From positions 173,607 to 237,606 of the forward strand of contig JAPPLF010000061.1 in assembly GCA_028874215.1 (NCBI GenBank): a stretch of 64,000 nucleotides of DNA. Reading direction: 5' to 3'. Source of the stretch: Acidobacteriota bacterium. Lineage in GTDB: Bacteria > Acidobacteriota > UBA6911 > RPQK01 > JAJDTT01. Every line of letters starts with the position of its first letter. Position 1 is the stretch's first letter. The notes under the pieces were generated by a model. The model was given only the letters and a program-made list of their open reading frames with translations, had not been told where the DNA came from and did no database searches. Shown piece after piece: positions 52,336 to 60,321 of this stretch. Position numbers and translations under genes: made by a program.

Positions 52336-54690
52336 TCACGGATCTCTTGGCTTGAGCATGCGGTAGCCGACTTGGCGCTCGGTAGAGATGTAGGTTGGCC
52401 GGGCCGCGTCATCGCCCAGCTTGCGGCGGAGTCTCTTCACGAAGGCGTGCACGATCCGATGATCTCCCAAGTCCCGCCGGTCCCAGACTTGGCGCAGCAG
52501 AGAATCGTACGTCAGGATCCGGCCCGCGTTGACCGAAAGTACTCGGAGCAGTTCGTATTCGGTTACCGTCAGTGGCACCGGCCGCCCGGCCATGGTCACT
52601 TGGCGGTCCTCGTAGTGGATGTCCAGATCCCCCGATCGGAAGGATCTGGGCGGTCGGTGTCGCCGGCGCAGGGCCGCCTGAACCCTCGCCGTCAATTCCG
52701 TCTTCGAGAACGGCTTGACGATGTAATCGGCGGCACCCATCTCCAAGGCTCTTGCGATCGTCTCATCTCTTTTGTAGCCGGAAATGAAGATGACTGGCAG
52801 ATCGGCCATCTCGGGGACGCGCTCCATCAACTCGAGACCGTCCGTCCCCGGCAGCATGAGGTCCAGCAGGACCAGCCGGGGTTGCTTCACCTGGATCAGG
52901 CGGGACACCTCTCGAGGATCGCCAGTAACCAGCGGTCTATAGCCGGCCGCCGCGAGCGCGTCCCGTACGTACCGTAGCGTCTGAGGGTCGTCGTCCACCA
53001 CAAGGATTCGTGTTTGCCCCTGATCTTCGCGAGGAAAAGGGGGTGAACTTCGGACGATACCCGTCGCGGCGTCAATCCCGGCGTCGGCCGCCACCGGAAT
53101 CGTGAAGGTGAACCGGGCGCCCAGACCATCCCCTTCACTCTCGGCCCGAATGCGTCCGCCGTGGGCCTCCACCAGGCCCTTGCAGATGGCCAGACCCAGG
53201 CCGGACCCGCGGATCCCCCGATCGCCGCCCACACGCGCGTGCTTGCGGAAAAGGTGCGGCAGCAGATCCGGCGGCACCCCCCGGCCTTCGTCCGACACGG
53301 AGACCGCCACGTGAACGTCCTCGTGAACCGCAGTGATCCGGATCGGTGCGGACACGGGTGAGTGCCGGGCAGCGTTGGCAAGGAGGTTGTTCATGACCTG
53401 AATGATGCGCTGCCGGTCGGCCATCACCCGGGGGAGATCCAGCGGCAGGTCAATGTGGACGGCGTGTCTGCCCCCGCCACTCAGGAACGTGTTCCTGGCC
53501 TGGTCCACCAAGCTGGCCACGTCCAAAGGCTCAGGGGAGACCGACAGTGTGCCCGTCTCGATGTGGCCCGCATCCAGCAGATCGTTAATCAAACCACGCA
53601 TATGATCGGCCTGCCCGTCGATGAGACGGATAATCTGGAGAATCTCGGCCAGATTCGGTTCCGGCAGGGTGCTCAGCACAGTGGTGGTCGAGCCCTTGAT
53701 GGAGATCAGCGGGGCCCGCAACTCGTGACTCACCAGGCTCAGGAACTCGGCCCGCAACCGCTCCAAATCCTCCAGCGGAGCCAGATCCTGCATCGTGACG
53801 ACCACCGACTCATTCGTTCCGGTCTCGGAACGAATCGGCACAGCGTTCATCAGCATCGTGACACTCCGGCCGTCTGGCACTTGGACGACGATCTCCTCGG
53901 CGCGGATCGGCACCGCGTCGCTCAGCGCCTGCACCGCGGGAACTTCCTCCAGCGAGATCTCCCATCCGTCCGGGCTCCGCAACGTCACTATCTCCAGCAG
54001 CTCCTCCACACCGTGGCCCGGCGAGAGCAGGCCTCCGACAATCCGCTTCGCCTCCCGATTGACGGACAACACTTTGCCCGACTTGACATCGAGGACCGCG
54101 ACGCCCACCGGCGAGATGTCGACCAGGGTCTCCAGATCGGCCCTGGCCCGCTCCTCGTCCCGGTAGGTCCGGGCGTTGGCGATGGCCGCTGCCGCCTGCG
54201 ACCCGAACAGCACGAGAATCTCTTCGTCCTCTCTCGTGAACTCCCTGCTGCCTTCCTTCCGGGCGAGAAAGAAGCTGCCGACGTGGACGCCCCGATGACG
54301 CATCGGCGTTACCTGGAAAGTCTTCATCCACATCAAGTGCGGGGAAATGCCGAGCGACCGGACATAGCCGGGAAGATTCCGCAGTCTGATCGGTCCCGGG
54401 AGGTCCCGCAAATGCTCGAAGAGCCGTAGCCCGGCGGGCCAATCCGTCAACTGCTGGTGTTCTTCCACAGTGAAGCCGGAAGAGACGAAGTCCTCGACCT
54501 GCCCTGAGGCATCGAGGGTCGTGATGACGCCGCAGTCGGCTCCCGTCAGCTCACGGGCGCTTTCCACGATCTCGCGCAGCACCGTGTCGAGGTCGAGGCT
54601 CGCGCTGATTCGCAGGCTGGCCGCGGTGAGCCTGGAGATGCGGTTCCGCAGCAGTTCGTTCTCCTCCCTCAGTTCGTCCAGATTCTGCAT
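52336..54690 (-). CDS. Hybrid sensor kinase fused to a full OmpR-type response regulator
   Basis: 784 aa. Order of domains: GAF (about 30-175), PAS (about 185-305), HisKA with phospho-His H322 (LSLVSHELRAPLISIKG), HATPase (about 425-545, with NNLLANAARHSP, DEGRGVPPDLL and GSGLGLAICKGLVEAHGG), receiver (about 575-690, phospho-Asp in LVLLDLMLPGTDG, Lys in YIVKPFSKTELTA) and a C-terminal winged-helix DNA-binding domain (VTEYELLRVLSVNAGRILTY). No transmembrane segment, so it senses inside the cell. Having the kinase and the DNA-binding output on one chain is rare. ATG 54690 chosen for AAGGAGGAG 4 nt upstream. Confidence 0.93.
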   Translation of the reverse strand: MQNLDELREENELLRNRISRLTAASLRISASLDLDTVLREIVESARELTGADCGVITTLDASGQVEDFVSSGFTVEEHQQLTDWPAGLRLFEHLRDLPGPIRLRNLPGYVRSLGISPHLMWMKTFQVTPMRHRGVHVGSFFLARKEGSREFTREDEEILVLFGSQAAAAIANARTYRDEERARADLETLVDISPVGVAVLDVKSGKVLSVNREAKRIVGGLLSPGHGVEELLEIVTLRSPDGWEISLEEVPAVQALSDAVPIRAEEIVVQVPDGRSVTMLMNAVPIRSETGTNESVVVTMQDLAPLEDLERLRAEFLSLVSHELRAPLISIKGSTTTVLSTLPEPNLAEILQIIRLIDGQADHMRGLINDLLDAGHIETGTLSVSPEPLDVASLVDQARNTFLSGGGRHAVHIDLPLDLPRVMADRQRIIQVMNNLLANAARHSPVSAPIRITAVHEDVHVAVSVSDEGRGVPPDLLPHLFRKHARVGGDRGIRGSGLGLAICKGLVEAHGGRIRAESEGDGLGARFTFTIPVAADAGIDAATGIVRSSPPFPREDQGQTRILVVDDDPQTLRYVRDALAAAGYRPLVTGDPREVSRLIQVKQPRLVLLDLMLPGTDGLELMERVPEMADLPVIFISGYKRDETIARALEMGAADYIVKPFSKTELTARVQAALRRRHRPPRSFRSGDLDIHYEDRQVTMAGRPVPLTVTEYELLRVLSVNAGRILTYDSLLRQVWDRRDLGDHRIVHAFVKRLRRKLGDDAARPTYISTERQVGYRMLKPRDP

Positions 54691-54976
54691 ACGCTCCTCC
54701 TTACCGGATCCCGGACCGGGCCTCGGTTCGGCATCTCCATACATCGGACAAGAATTCATAATGTCGGCAGCAGACAAGCACAAATTGTCATATGGAATTC
54801 ACTTCGTCACCGTATGTCCGATCTGGAACATTTATACAATGCTGTGGTTCGGGATCCGAGGGTTCGTAAGAACGACCCCCGGCGCCAGAGGTTATCCAAA
54901 TGCCAGCTTCCGCAGCAAACGAATTATCCGAGCGCCAAATCACCCATCGCGGCGGACAGCGCATCCTATCCTGCCA
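54691..54976. other. Intergenic region between the sensor kinase and a small membrane gene
   Basis: About 285 bp, visibly less GC-rich than its surroundings from 54760 to 54860. It contains TTATACAAT near 54832-54840, a possible plus-strand -10 for the downstream genes. No gene is supported. Confidence 0.4.
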
Positions 54977-55315
54977 ATGATTGTAGGGGTCCTAGCGCTG
55001 CTTTTAGCATTGCCTGCCCTACTGGCGGAGCGCATCCGCAGCGAATTGAGAGAAGACGGCGTGCACGTGCGGACCGCCCTGGTCCCGTCCGCACCGGAAC
55101 GAAACGGTCTGCGGATTCCGGCCGCCAAGCGGGCCGGAATCCTATCAATCCACGGTGCGGCGGCTTTCGAGGGTTACCTGGTCGTCTTGATCTGGCAGGT
55201 CTTTCGGGGAGCTCGGATCTCTATCTTCACCACCACCGTATTCACCATTGGGGTTTCGGTCCTGATCGCGGTTTTCCTCTCGGGGTTACTGACAGAAACG
55301 GTCCGGTTTTTTTGA
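54977..55315 (+). CDS. Small hypothetical membrane protein
   Basis: 112 aa, not recognised. Two hydrophobic segments: MIVGVLALLLALPALLAERI at the start and ISIFTTTVFTIGVSVLIAVF near the C-terminus, with a polar middle. No good ribosome site was found. It ends 8 nt before the bactofilin gene, so the two may form an operon. The frame is also open upstream; the start is uncertain. Confidence 0.4.
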   Translation: MIVGVLALLLALPALLAERIRSELREDGVHVRTALVPSAPERNGLRIPAAKRAGILSIHGAAAFEGYLVVLIWQVFRGARISIFTTTVFTIGVSVLIAVFLSGLLTETVRFF

Positions 55316-55323
55316 GGGTACGG

Positions 55324-55680
55324 ATGAAATCTGAACGCCCGCCCGCCCGTGCGCTTAGGGAACAATCCGGGCAACGAACTGTTGTGGGAGCCACCATCAC
55401 CATCAAGGGGGAGGTGAGTGGAGGTCAGGATCTACTCGTCTTGGGTCGGATCGAAGGTCGCATATCGCTTCCCGGATGCAACATCACCGTGGGACAGGGA
55501 GCCTGGGTCAAGGCCAACTTGGTAGGAAAACGGATTCGGGTCGACGGCGCTGTGGAAGGGCACCTTCAGGGCGAAGAGAAGATCCACGTGACCGGTTGCG
55601 TCCAGGGCGACCTGTTCGCTCCCCAATTGGTTCTGGAAAACGGGTGCCGATATCGTGGCACCGTCGACACGGGAGTTTAA
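55324..55680 (+). CDS. Bactofilin-family cytoskeletal protein
   Basis: 118 aa. A right-handed beta-helix core with repeating short strands: VGATITIKGEVSGGQDLLVL, GRIEGRISLPGCNITVGQGA, VKANLVGKRIRVDGAVEGHL, KIHVTGCVQGDLFAPQLVLE. Bactofilins polymerise at the inner membrane face and organise cell shape or envelope enzymes. GAGGG lies about 6 nt before the ATG. Upstream partner may be the small membrane protein. Confidence 0.85.
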   Translation: MKSERPPARALREQSGQRTVVGATITIKGEVSGGQDLLVLGRIEGRISLPGCNITVGQGAWVKANLVGKRIRVDGAVEGHLQGEEKIHVTGCVQGDLFAPQLVLENGCRYRGTVDTGV

Positions 55681-55777
55681 TCCCGGTCTTTCGCGAAATG
55701 ATCCCGTTTCAGATTCGAGTGGCGGTTCCGTCTACGGCCGTGAAGTCTGACTCAGATCCGTGGGAGATCGTTCGGCT

Positions 55778-56061
55778 ATGAGAAACGAGTTGGGGATCTT
55801 GGTCCTTCTAGTCCTAATTCCAGAGGCGGATATCCCGGCGCAACAGAACAAGACCTGGTCTGGCCGAAACCTGACAGGAGCTGATCTGAGCGGCCAAGAT
55901 TTGCGCGGCTCCGATTTCCGGGACGCGGACCTCACGAGGGCAACCCTGATGCGGGCGGATCTCAGGGAGGCGAATCTAACGGGAGGGAGCTAGGACGAAC
56001 GGATCTGACCGGGGCGAAGCTGGAGGGAACGATCCTGACCGGCGAGCCCTCCGGAAGATGA
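55778..56061 (+). pseudogene. Frameshifted pentapeptide-repeat protein
   Basis: Begins at ATG 55778 with a signal-like segment (MRNELGILVLLVLIPEADIP), then pentapeptide repeats (GRNLTGADLSGQDLRGSDFR, DADLTRATLMRADLREANLT) to a stop at 55991-55993. Pentapeptide repeats continue in the -1 frame from about 55985 (LGRTDLTGAKLEGTILTGEP) to a TGA at 56059. A single-base change in the GGGAGGGAG run would join them. The protein would be about 95 aa; function unknown. Confidence 0.65.
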
Positions 56062-56229
56062 CCAAGCCAGGGACCGCACCCCACAGTGAAACCCCCGATT
56101 CGGAGATGGTTTCTCATCGCCTGATCGGACAATCGCCGATGATGATCGATGTCCCGGGCCAAATATCCAAGACACCTGTGCGTGAACCATTGTCACTGCC
56201 GAAGCGAGGCAACCGCAAAGGAGTACAAA

Positions 56230-56337
56230 ATGCCTGCAGAACCTATAGTGTCCATCGTTCTGATTTCGGTGCTGGTGGCCTCATCGGTGCTCCAGGCTGG
56301 TCCGATCCAGCCCGCGGTCCACACCGTTGACAGGTGA
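56230..56337 (+). CDS. Possible 35-codon peptide
   Basis: MPAEPIVSIVLISVLVASSV followed by LQAGPIQPAVHTVDR. AAAGGAG lies 6 nt before the ATG, a strong ribosome site, and the peptide has one hydrophobic segment. It may be a leader peptide, the residual signal sequence of a lost gene, or chance. Its stop is 1 nt before the hydrolase TTG. Confidence 0.3.
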   Translation: MPAEPIVSIVLISVLVASSVLQAGPIQPAVHTVDR

Positions 56338-57249
56338 TTGGACTGGCCGCTGATGTGCCGATGGGAGGTTCCCGAGCCCTTGGCCACCGCCGATGTCCGC
56401 ACGGAGGACGGCACCCGCATCCTCTTGCGCCGGCACGGCAACGCAAAGGGACCGCGACTTGTTCTGAGCCACGGCAACGGCCTGGCAATCGATCTCTACT
56501 ACCCGTTCTGGTCGCTGCTCGCCGATCGCTTCGACCTCGTCGTCTACGACTTCCGCAACCACGGCAGAAACCCGCTGAGCCCCGTTCCGAGCCACAATGT
56601 GGCGACGTTCGCATCGGACAACGAGGATGTCTTCCGGGGGATCACGCGACATTTCGGGCTCAAGCCGTGGATCGGCGTATTCCATTCGTTGTCGGCAGTG
56701 ACGATCCTGCACCATGATCCACCGGGAGCCGATGCGAGTGCCCTCGTGCTCTTTGATCCCCCGATCTACGCGACCAGCGGTGACCCGCTGGAAGTCGATC
56801 GGATGTGTCAGCGCTTCCGGAAGCGTACCTCGCGGCGCCAGACTTGGTTCGAGCACAGGAGACACTTCGCCAAGGTTTTTCGCGAATCGCCCTTATTGGC
56901 GCGGCTGCTTCCCGGTGTCCCGGAACTCGCCGGGCGGGTACTCCTCCGTCCGGTGGGCGACGGAGACGGCTTCGAGCTTCGCTGTCCGCTGGACTACGAG
57001 GCGAGCATATACGAGTACTTCTTCGCCTACATCTATGAACCGGAATCAAGCACCCTCACCTGCCCCGTCAAGGTGATTGGCGCGGACCCGACCCTGTCCT
57101 TCTCATTCCTGCCGAGCCTCACCCTTGGCGGAATGACCACCGTCGATTACGATTTCGTTCCAGAGACGACCCACTACCTCCAACTGGAGAACCCGAACGA
57201 GTGTGCCGCCATCCTGGTTCGTTTCCTGGAACGACGGGGTTTCGCGTGA
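56338..57249 (+). CDS. Alpha/beta-hydrolase fold protein
   Basis: 303 aa from the TTG at 56338 (ATG at 56353 is an alternative). Pattern: oxyanion segment LVLSHGNGLAIDLYYPFWSL (about 40-60), DLVVYDFRNHGRNPLS, nucleophile Ser in GVFHSLSAVTIL, late Asp in KVIGADPTLSF and the His in VPETTHYLQLENPNECA. Possible esterase or lactonase; the substrate cannot be told. It is alone on the strand with no operon partner. Confidence 0.78.
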   Translation: MDWPLMCRWEVPEPLATADVRTEDGTRILLRRHGNAKGPRLVLSHGNGLAIDLYYPFWSLLADRFDLVVYDFRNHGRNPLSPVPSHNVATFASDNEDVFRGITRHFGLKPWIGVFHSLSAVTILHHDPPGADASALVLFDPPIYATSGDPLEVDRMCQRFRKRTSRRQTWFEHRRHFAKVFRESPLLARLLPGVPELAGRVLLRPVGDGDGFELRCPLDYEASIYEYFFAYIYEPESSTLTCPVKVIGADPTLSFSFLPSLTLGGMTTVDYDFVPETTHYLQLENPNECAAILVRFLERRGFA

Positions 57250-57694
57250 CGGAGTCATTTCCAATACGCAGAGCCTGAACAAGTCCAGGGGGGAGGAGTG
57301 ACCGGCGAAGCACCAGGCGGGTGACAGTTGATGTCGAACCGAAACGCCCGTGACGACGAACGCGGTTCCTGTCCAAAGGCACGAAGATGCCTAAAGGCCG
57401 CGGAGCACCACCACCGGCGGGAACGCCTTCGCGGCGACGTCGGATTCGGGGAGAGCGGGCAGCGGCCCGGCCACAACCATTTACGGTAACGTACGTTACC
57501 GACAATAATTCGGCAGCGACGCGGAGAGGCCACACTCAGCAGCTCTCACTTTTGAGACTGTCCCTAAGGCGCTGTATGGCGCTGTATCGTTCCTCCGAAT
57601 TGGCCGGCGTCTACCTAGCGCGGCAGGGCGGAACATTGTGCCGGAGTTCGTGATCCTTGAGGGTAGCCTAGGGAATAAGGGAGGATTTTCCAGT
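57250..57694. other. Gap upstream of the HEPN-like gene
   Basis: About 445 bp with no credible gene; the frames present are shadow-like and lack ribosome sites. It contains the perfect palindrome at 57484-57501 and a mixed base composition suggesting a junction of different origins. Confidence 0.5.
57484..57501. promoter_or_regulatory. Perfect 18-bp palindrome
   Basis: CGGTAACGT / ACGTTACCG with no mismatch and no spacer. Such continuous dyads are typical operators for dimeric repressors (TetR-type and others). It lies 194 bp before the HEPN-like gene. Confidence 0.5.
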
Positions 57695-58651
57695 ATGGCT
57701 ACCAGCAAAATCGGCCAAGAATTTCAAGAAAACAGCGCGTTCGCCATCTTGGCCATCAAGAATGTTTACACCTGCCTCCCTACTACGACCTTCGATCTCT
57801 CGGACAAGACACGGGTCATGACCCACTTACCGATCCGTGAATTCAGGGTGTGGAAGCAATGGCTGGGCTCTAGTCGTATGAAGCGCCTCGAGAAGGCTAA
57901 TTTGGTCCTGGTTGTTGAGGAGCCTTCGAACAATCCTGGGGTTCTCGACGATTTGCACAGGCGTATTACCAAAGACCTTCGTTATCTGTTCGCCATGCTG
58001 CACCTCCGTCCGGGTATCGATATAGCGAACGGCGCGGATTTACTGGGGGGCTTCTTCGTAAACGGAGAGACCCAAATCCGCCAGGTGGACCGGATGCAAA
58101 CATTCTTCCAGACCAGAGGGTGGACGCCTAAACCCATCACTATGGATTGGCTCAAAGACAGTGTTGGTCGTCTCAACGGCGTGGCAGCGATGGAAGCGGG
58201 CCGGCCGCGGTTTCAGCGGGTCCGTCGAGGCTTGAGGACTCTTTTGAAGGGCCTGCAAGAACGAAGGGGTGATGATCGTCTACACCAGTTTGTCCGATCT
58301 CTGGAGGGACCCATTCATCCGGAGAGGGGTGAGACAAAAAAACAGTTCGTGCACCGCTGCCAGACCTTCGCCAAACCAGGTGAGGACACGCGCACCTGGT
58401 TGAAGGAAGCCTACGACATGCGTAGCAATACGGAACACCTAAACTCACTAGATCAGGGTGAAGATGCGTGCTGGGAAAGGACCCGGCTAATCGAGTGCCT
58501 CGCTTGCAGTGTGTACTCACGACTCCTGTGTGACCCTGAGGTCCGTATGCATTTCGAGACAGACGCTGCGATCGATGAGTTCTGGAAGTTGAGGGACCAT
58601 GAAAGACGCTGCCTGTGGGGCACTCCCCTCGACCTTTCCCAAATCCCGTAA
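57695..58651 (+). CDS. HEPN-like protein with R-X4-H motif (function unknown)
   Basis: 318 aa, cytoplasmic by composition. ATG at 57695 has GGGAGGA 9 nt upstream; a GTG at 57638 would add 19 residues. The C-terminal 120 residues look like an ApeA/Apea-type HEPN helical bundle: LHQFVRSLEGPIHPERGETK, QFVHRCQTFAKPGED, then EAYDMRSNTEHLNSLDQ, with R243 and H248 forming R-X4-H, the catalytic motif of HEPN RNases, and a following helix RTRLIECLACSVYSRLL. The N-terminal half is unassigned. Less GC-rich than the neighbours, with no partner gene seen. HEPN assignment is inference from pattern. Confidence 0.65.
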   Translation: MATSKIGQEFQENSAFAILAIKNVYTCLPTTTFDLSDKTRVMTHLPIREFRVWKQWLGSSRMKRLEKANLVLVVEEPSNNPGVLDDLHRRITKDLRYLFAMLHLRPGIDIANGADLLGGFFVNGETQIRQVDRMQTFFQTRGWTPKPITMDWLKDSVGRLNGVAAMEAGRPRFQRVRRGLRTLLKGLQERRGDDRLHQFVRSLEGPIHPERGETKKQFVHRCQTFAKPGEDTRTWLKEAYDMRSNTEHLNSLDQGEDACWERTRLIECLACSVYSRLLCDPEVRMHFETDAAIDEFWKLRDHERRCLWGTPLDLSQIP

Positions 58652-58931
58652 TTATGAAACTTCAAAACTGTGACGATACACATTCCTGGGAGTTCCGGAC
58701 GACTTGAAACCCGTCGCTGCCATCACCTAGGACGTTGATAGTCTAGCCGCGCAGCTAGCTATTATCCTGGGTGCCGAGTACTCAGGACGCTCTACGAAAG
58801 ACGCGGCGGCGCTCGGTAACTGAAATTAACAGACTTCCTGCGGGAAAGAAGAGAGATTCGCCGGTTCTCTCTGGAGCCGTGGTACGATTCGCCCCACGGC
58901 GAAGAACCCGGATCCAGAAAGGAGGAGATGC
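58652..58931. other. Gap with hairpins, no gene
   Basis: About 280 bp, mixed composition. It contains the inverted repeat AGAGAGA (58850-58856) / TCTCTCT (58866-58872) and CCGTGG / CCACGG just after it. No coding frame or RNA gene is recognised. Confidence 0.4.
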
Positions 58932-59139
58932 ATGGGCATCGATAAAGGTGAAGGATCGCCGGGGGAGAAGCCGCTACGTCATCAGCAAGTGCTGGCCAAA
59001 TGGATCTGTTCGGCGAATGTATGCCCCCCAATTACCGGAGCGCACAGGCGCTTCAAGCATTGGAGTCGAGCCTCGAAACTCGTCCATGGAGTCCTCGGAC
59101 CTCCAATATGGTCGAATGGAATCCCGTTTAGAACGTGGG
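58932..59139 (+). pseudogene. Frameshifted integrase-like N-terminal fragment
   Basis: AAAGGAGGAG precedes the ATG at 58932 by 4 nt. Removing one G after the ATG gives ASIKVKDRRGRSRYVISKCW, then PNGSVRRMYAP; shifting again at the run of six Cs near 59024 gives NYRSAQALQALESSLETRPW, ending at TAG 59137. This resembles the arm-binding N-terminus of tyrosine recombinases. Two homopolymer shifts and no catalytic domain indicate a dead fragment. Identification is tentative. Confidence 0.35.
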
Positions 59140-59217
59140 ATGAAATGAGGGAACCAGGTCGGGAGAATAGATCATAACTCTATTAAATTCAGATAGTTAA
59201 TGGAAATATTCCGTAAA

Positions 59218-59233
59218 GGGGACGGCAGTCCCC
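59218..59233 (+). repeat. GC-rich hairpin repeat, second copy
   Basis: GGGGAC, loop GGCA, GTCCCC, followed by CCGC. Resembles the hairpin at 39661-39681 (GGGGACTGTCAGTCCCC core). It could also end minus-strand transcription from the gene at 59301. Confidence 0.4.
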
Positions 59234-59300
59234 CCGCTACGCTTTCCCCATCCAATTAGGCAAGCAAACACGGGGCGGTAGGAAAACCGCCTGCCGCGAC

Positions 59301-60233
59301 TCAATCGTCGTCCGCCAACTCCGCGAACTCAAGAACGATGGGCCAATGATCGGAAAACTCCCGGCGGAACCGCCTCCGCTCCCCCGCCGCAGGCGCAACG
59401 ATCCGCACCTGGGTGACACCCGCGAACTCGTTTTCCCGCTGCGCCCTCGGTATGTAGCACCGGTCGAAGGGAAGATCGGCGATATGGGTCGATCGATCCG
59501 AATAGTTCAGATCGAACAGGCCTCCCTTTTTCCGATAAACGCGGCCCGCCGGTTCACTGCGCCGAAGCATATTGAAGTCGCCGATGAAAATGATGTCCCG
59601 ATCCTGAAAATGTTCTTGGATCTCGGATAACTCCCGGACCAGCGCCTCCGCTTCGCTCCGCCGCTGCTTCACAGCCGCATCATTCCTCCCCGCCTTCATG
59701 TGAATGGGAATCACGACGAAATCGGTTCGTCCTCTTCCGCGGGTGAACTTCATGGCGTGGGGATGCCGGTCCCACTCGAAGTACCGGCGTGAAGTGACGT
59801 CGGCGACAGGGATCCGGAATCGCCTGCCCACGGCTCGAATTCGCTGCCGGTTCCAGGCCAGACCCGTGTGTTGGGAGCTGTATCGGCGGATCCGTTTGGG
59901 GAACAGCCGATAATCCCAGTCATTGCCGGTACGCCGATTCAGGATCCGGAACGCCTCATCCAGCACCCGGTTCGTCATCGAGCCTTCACGTGCATCGGTG
60001 TCGTCGATCTCTGAAAGAGCCAACACGTCGAGCCGCAGAACCTCGATCTGTTCCGCCAGCTCCGCCGGCTCCCGAGGCACACCGTATCCGTTGGAAGGAG
60101 ACTTGCGCAGATAGTCCCGGCTGTCGGGCGATCCCAGGGTCTCGATATTCCAGGCGCCGACGCGGATTCGGTCCTGACCCTGGATCGAGGAAGCCGTTAC
60201 GGCCAGGACGCCGGCCAAAAGCCACAGATTCAT
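59301..60233 (-). CDS. Secreted endonuclease/exonuclease/phosphatase-family protein
   Basis: 310 aa with a signal peptide (MNLWLLAGVLAVTASSIQG). Catalytic pattern of the DNase I-like fold: VGAWNIETLG (Asn), LDVLALSEIDD (Glu), VVIPIHMKAGRND (His), IIFIGDFNMLR (Asp/Asn) and FSDHWPIVLEF (Asp/His). Could act on nucleic acids or phosphate esters outside the cytoplasm. It stands alone on the minus strand; the SDR gene ends 89 nt upstream of its start. Confidence 0.88.
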   Translation of the reverse strand: MNLWLLAGVLAVTASSIQGQDRIRVGAWNIETLGSPDSRDYLRKSPSNGYGVPREPAELAEQIEVLRLDVLALSEIDDTDAREGSMTNRVLDEAFRILNRRTGNDWDYRLFPKRIRRYSSQHTGLAWNRQRIRAVGRRFRIPVADVTSRRYFEWDRHPHAMKFTRGRGRTDFVVIPIHMKAGRNDAAVKQRRSEAEALVRELSEIQEHFQDRDIIFIGDFNMLRRSEPAGRVYRKKGGLFDLNYSDRSTHIADLPFDRCYIPRAQRENEFAGVTQVRIVAPAAGERRRFRREFSDHWPIVLEFAELADDD

Positions 60234-60321
60234 GGGCGAATCCTACCCCGCACGTGTGGCGAATGCCGCGCGGAAGTCCGGCAGCGGGTCCGCTCTCCGG
60301 TTCGGCGCAATGCGGGTGAAC

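Noticed and set aside
52085..52339. Minus-strand frame of 84 codons after the sensor kinase
   Set aside because: No ribosome site, atypical composition, no family resemblance.
54470..54976. Plus-strand frame running from inside the kinase gene to the small membrane protein
   Set aside because: The first part is antisense to the kinase and the rest is AT-richer non-coding sequence; only the segment after 54977 looks protein-like.
57387..57653. 88-codon frame in the gap before the HEPN-like gene
   Set aside because: Arg/Pro-rich, crosses the palindrome, no ribosome site.
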